Origin: Hypericum androsaemum
Taxonomy: Eukaryota; Streptophyta; Magnoliopsida; Malpighiales; Hypericaceae
Length of the DNA: 64,000 bases
Assembly (NCBI GenBank): GCA_963995505.1
Contig: OZ023193.1
Span: forward strand, 7,214,521 to 7,278,520
Direction of reading: 5' to 3'
Shown: positions 63,016 to 64,000 of the stretch, piece by piece
Numbering within the stretch: position 1 is the stretch's first letter
How the letters are laid out: every line of letters starts with the position of its first letter
Made by a program: the position numbers and the translations under genes
The notes under the pieces: generated by a model
Database searches by the model: none
What the model saw: the letters and a program-made list of their open reading frames with translations, nothing else
What the model was told of the DNA's origin: nothing

Positions 63016-64000
63016 TGAGATCCGACAATGTGTTCACTCGATATGTTGTGATCATAATAATAATAAAATTATTGATGAGATTGCTTTTGTAATGATTAAT
63101 GTCAAAGGTAAGTTTGCTAGATTCCATTACGTCACTTTATTGATTTAGGCTGTCTTGTTTTGGATTAGATGTTTCTCTTTCTGAGTTCCGTTACTGGTAC
63201 CGGGAAGTGCTTTGCTCGCCCATTCTAGCTATATTTGTCAAATAAAATAATTTTCACTTAAATCTAGTATGATTTTTATACCACTTAATTGGGTATCTAC
63301 TACTAGCCGACTTATCCTGTTTCGAGGTAAAACTCTTCCAACGCTTATTTGATATTGGCATGTTCTCAAGTGCTAGAGACCTCTTTGTTTAGTTATAATA
63401 ACTTGCTCATAAGTTAATCTAAGTATTTGTTAGCACTAAATCTAATATGTTCGATCCTTATTTGTTAATAAGATCTAGTGTGTTTTTATGTATCTTAAAA
63501 AAGTAGTTTTCGATTAAAAAGGGTGTGTAACGACTATTTTTGGTGTTAATTAAAGTACGGAAATATCAATGAAACATAACAGAAGTCCCAAATAACTAAG
63601 GCATGGAATTCATCATAGGATCATGAGTTACTATATGAAAGTTGGTGATAGTATAACGAAATTGCATTTAAATATCCTCTTCCAAAATCTCCAATGATGA
63701 CTACAATGAGATGGAAAAATTGATGGCATATATTTTTGGTCCGCTCTCCACTAAATAGACTAATTTAATGTTTAAGTATGGTATATTTTTTAAAATAATA
63801 ATAAAATTCACCCTACAATTTTTATAGGAAAAATTATCTTCCGGTCCTAATATTTAACAATATTTTTATTTTAATCCTTAGTATTCTCAATAACATATTT
63901 CCGTCTTTCAAAATTATTAAAATACAATTCTCAGATCTCTATAGAGTCACCACTTATGCCATCGATCAACTTAATTACAAGATGACAATTGTACGCTTGG
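63016..64000. other. Duplicated 3' flank of DUF247 copy 4
   Basis: It matches 6068-7053 almost exactly and reaches the window end, so the duplicated block is longer than what is seen here. No gene recognised. Confidence 0.8.

Noticed and set aside
1..64000. tRNA, rRNA, snoRNA or CRISPR-like arrays
   Set aside because: No cloverleaf-type sequence with A and B boxes and no regular spacer-repeat array were noticed. The tandem repeats here are ordinary minisatellites.

Overview
The window looks like nuclear DNA from a flowering plant, very probably a eudicot. The evidence is the gene families and transposon types present (DUF247/UPF0481 genes, F-box genes, Ty1/Copia elements with plant-type primer sites, hAT transposases of the RICESLEEPER/DAYSLEEPER kind, plant L1-type LINE ORF1 with DUF4283, long-TIR Mutator-like elements) and the AT-rich spacers. 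I cannot name the species. No rRNA, tRNA, CRISPR or bacterial-type operon was seen.

The backbone is a same-strand (+) cluster of four DUF247 loci. Two are open as single exons (14907-16598, 563 aa; 61342-63015, 557 aa). Two are broken by Copia insertions (1421-6067 and 26199-35634). The first broken locus and the last intact one belong to a recent duplication. Positions 1-7053 (minus its insert) match 59881-64000 almost base for base, including a Mutator-like element, promoter, TATA box, coding region and 3' flank. In the left copy a Copia element entered at codon 155 with target duplication GCTAG. Later a segment of about 1.9 kb (3509-5453), carrying the middle of the gene plus half of the Copia element, was inverted.

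Layout: 1-7053 duplicated block with the broken DUF247 gene; 8119-13571 decayed Copia element (minus); 13818-14249 MITE-like repeat; 14907-16598 intact DUF247; 17455-21260 decayed hAT transposase with a solo LTR inside; 21850-24010 LINE remnants; 24178-25561 long-TIR element; 26199-35634 DUF247 pseudogene split by a 7.7 kb Copia element (26744-34413); 35925-39145 non-autonomous LTR element with intact LTRs and target duplication; 40982-47462 third Copia element, whose right LTR is split by a 1.8 kb Mutator-like element carrying a minisatellite; 48673-50071 DAYSLEEPER-like hAT pseudogene; 51206-58428 three decayed F-box copies with two more long-TIR elements between them; 59088-64000 duplicated block with the intact DUF247 gene.

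Only two genes appear functional in 64 kb. The rest is a stack of nested transposons. The most notable observations are the insertion-then-inversion history of the left DUF247 copy, and the fact that two different Copia families entered two DUF247 paralogues only about 25 bp apart in the gene alignment. I found no convincing new defence, metabolic or signalling system.
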